Part shown: positions 63,788 through 64,000 of the stretch, piece after piece
Layout: every line of letters starts with the position of its first letter
Position numbering within the stretch: the first letter of the stretch is position 1
Assembly (NCBI RefSeq): GCF_003019815.1
Contig: NZ_CP027774.1
Coordinates: forward strand, 558,001-622,000
Length of the DNA: 64,000 nucleotides
Direction of reading: 5' to 3'
Source: Variovorax sp. PMC12
GTDB taxonomy: Bacteria > Pseudomonadota > Gammaproteobacteria > Burkholderiales > Burkholderiaceae_C
Program-made: the position numbers and the translations under genes
Notes under the pieces: generated by a model
What the model was told of the DNA's origin: nothing
What the model saw: the letters and a program-made list of their open reading frames with translations, nothing else
Database searches by the model: none

Positions 63788-63895
63788 TTCCATTCGCGAA
63801 ACTCCGCGGAACCGGCTTTGCCGAGCCGCGGGTGTCGCCCCCGGCAGGGGGTGGGCGAAGCGACACGAAGTGCGCGAACACCGGGGGCGAGTGCC
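63788..63895. repeat. REP-like dispersed repeat, copy E
   Basis: Inverted relative to copy D at 34332-34430. Reading the minus strand it has GCGCACTTCGTGTCGCTTC, the hairpin CCCCCTGCCGGGGGC and then a second hairpin around CCGCGGCTCGG-caaag-CCGG with its own pairing partner. The element reaches the LysR start at 63896 and so supplies that gene's upstream sequence. Confidence 0.65.
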
Positions 63896-64000
63896 ATGCG
63901 TGACCAGGCGCTTTTCGACAAGATCGATCTGCACCTCATCCGGGTGCTTCACACCGTGCTGACCGACCGCAGCGTCTCGCGCGCCGCCATTCGGCTGGGC
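63896..64000 (+). CDS. LysR-family regulator, 3' end outside window
   Basis: The first 35 codons are present: MRDQALFDKIDLHLIRVLHT, then VLTDRSVSRAAIRLG, the start of a LysR winged helix. It is 162 bp downstream of xdhB on the same strand, so it may regulate the xdh genes. ATG 63896 is the first plausible start; upstream sequence belongs to the repeat, whose GGGGGCGAG could serve as a weak ribosome site. Confidence 0.8.
   Translation, partial: MRDQALFDKIDLHLIRVLHTVLTDRSVSRAAIRLG

Overview
The window is GC-rich DNA with dense, short-spaced operons, Shine-Dalgarno starts and many LysR, GntR and TRAP-type genes. Gene content and protein style point to a Burkholderiales member of the Comamonadaceae, most likely Variovorax or a close relative. 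This is inferred from protein character, not from a marker gene; no rRNA, tRNA or CRISPR array was seen.

Layout. 1-6086: two OmpR-type two-component systems flanking an LpxO-like hydroxylase and a PAP2 phosphatase, then a small oxidoreductase-like protein. 6136-8817: a nitrate/sulfonate/taurine-type ABC importer. 9087-12916: malic enzyme MaeB and a divergent flavin-dependent halogenase-like gene. 13221-17763: tartronate-semialdehyde reductase, hydroxypyruvate isomerase and glyoxylate carboligase with a divergent LysR regulator. 17855-23281: an RPE65-type carotenoid oxygenase with a DUF2141 protein, an AI-2E family permease, and dctA with a GntR regulator. 23400-25260: an AT-richer patch of small unknown genes and remnants. 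25265-29198: a PHP-domain lipoprotein and a divergent GGDEF-EAL protein.

29225-38665 is a purine (urate) catabolic locus: an M20 amidohydrolase, a UraD-allantoate amidohydrolase fusion, allantoinase PuuE, a GntR regulator, UraH, a lipoprotein, XdhC, the membrane urate oxidase PuuD and glycerate 2-kinase. XdhA and XdhB lie 24 kb away at 59658-63733. With glyoxylate carboligase and glycerate kinase the genes describe a nearly complete route from xanthine through urate, 5-hydroxyisourate, OHCU, allantoin and allantoate to glyoxylate, tartronate semialdehyde and 2-phosphoglycerate. One 15-bp sequence, identical in front of the GntR/uraH pair and in front of puuD, is the likely shared operator.

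38828-45331 holds a succinate-semialdehyde dehydrogenase, an MgtC-like protein and the Mg2+ P-type ATPase MgtA. MgtA has a long leader with a promoter, two small ORFs with good ribosome sites (one resembling the enterobacterial MgtL peptide) and a hairpin that covers the mgtA ribosome site. 45530-47894 has an Slp-type lipoprotein, a low-molecular-weight phosphotyrosine phosphatase, a stand-alone protein resembling the C80 (MARTX-type) cysteine protease, and a frameshifted lipoprotein.

47973-56356 is one apparent operon: IorA, IorB, an FMN 2-hydroxyacid oxidase, a TRAP transporter and an acyl-CoA thioesterase, with a divergent LysR gene. It reads as an uptake and oxidation route from a 2-hydroxyacid to an acyl-CoA and then a free acid. 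An Nramp-like and a TauE-like permease follow, then xdhAB and the start of another LysR gene. Two families of dispersed palindromic repeats occur between operons.
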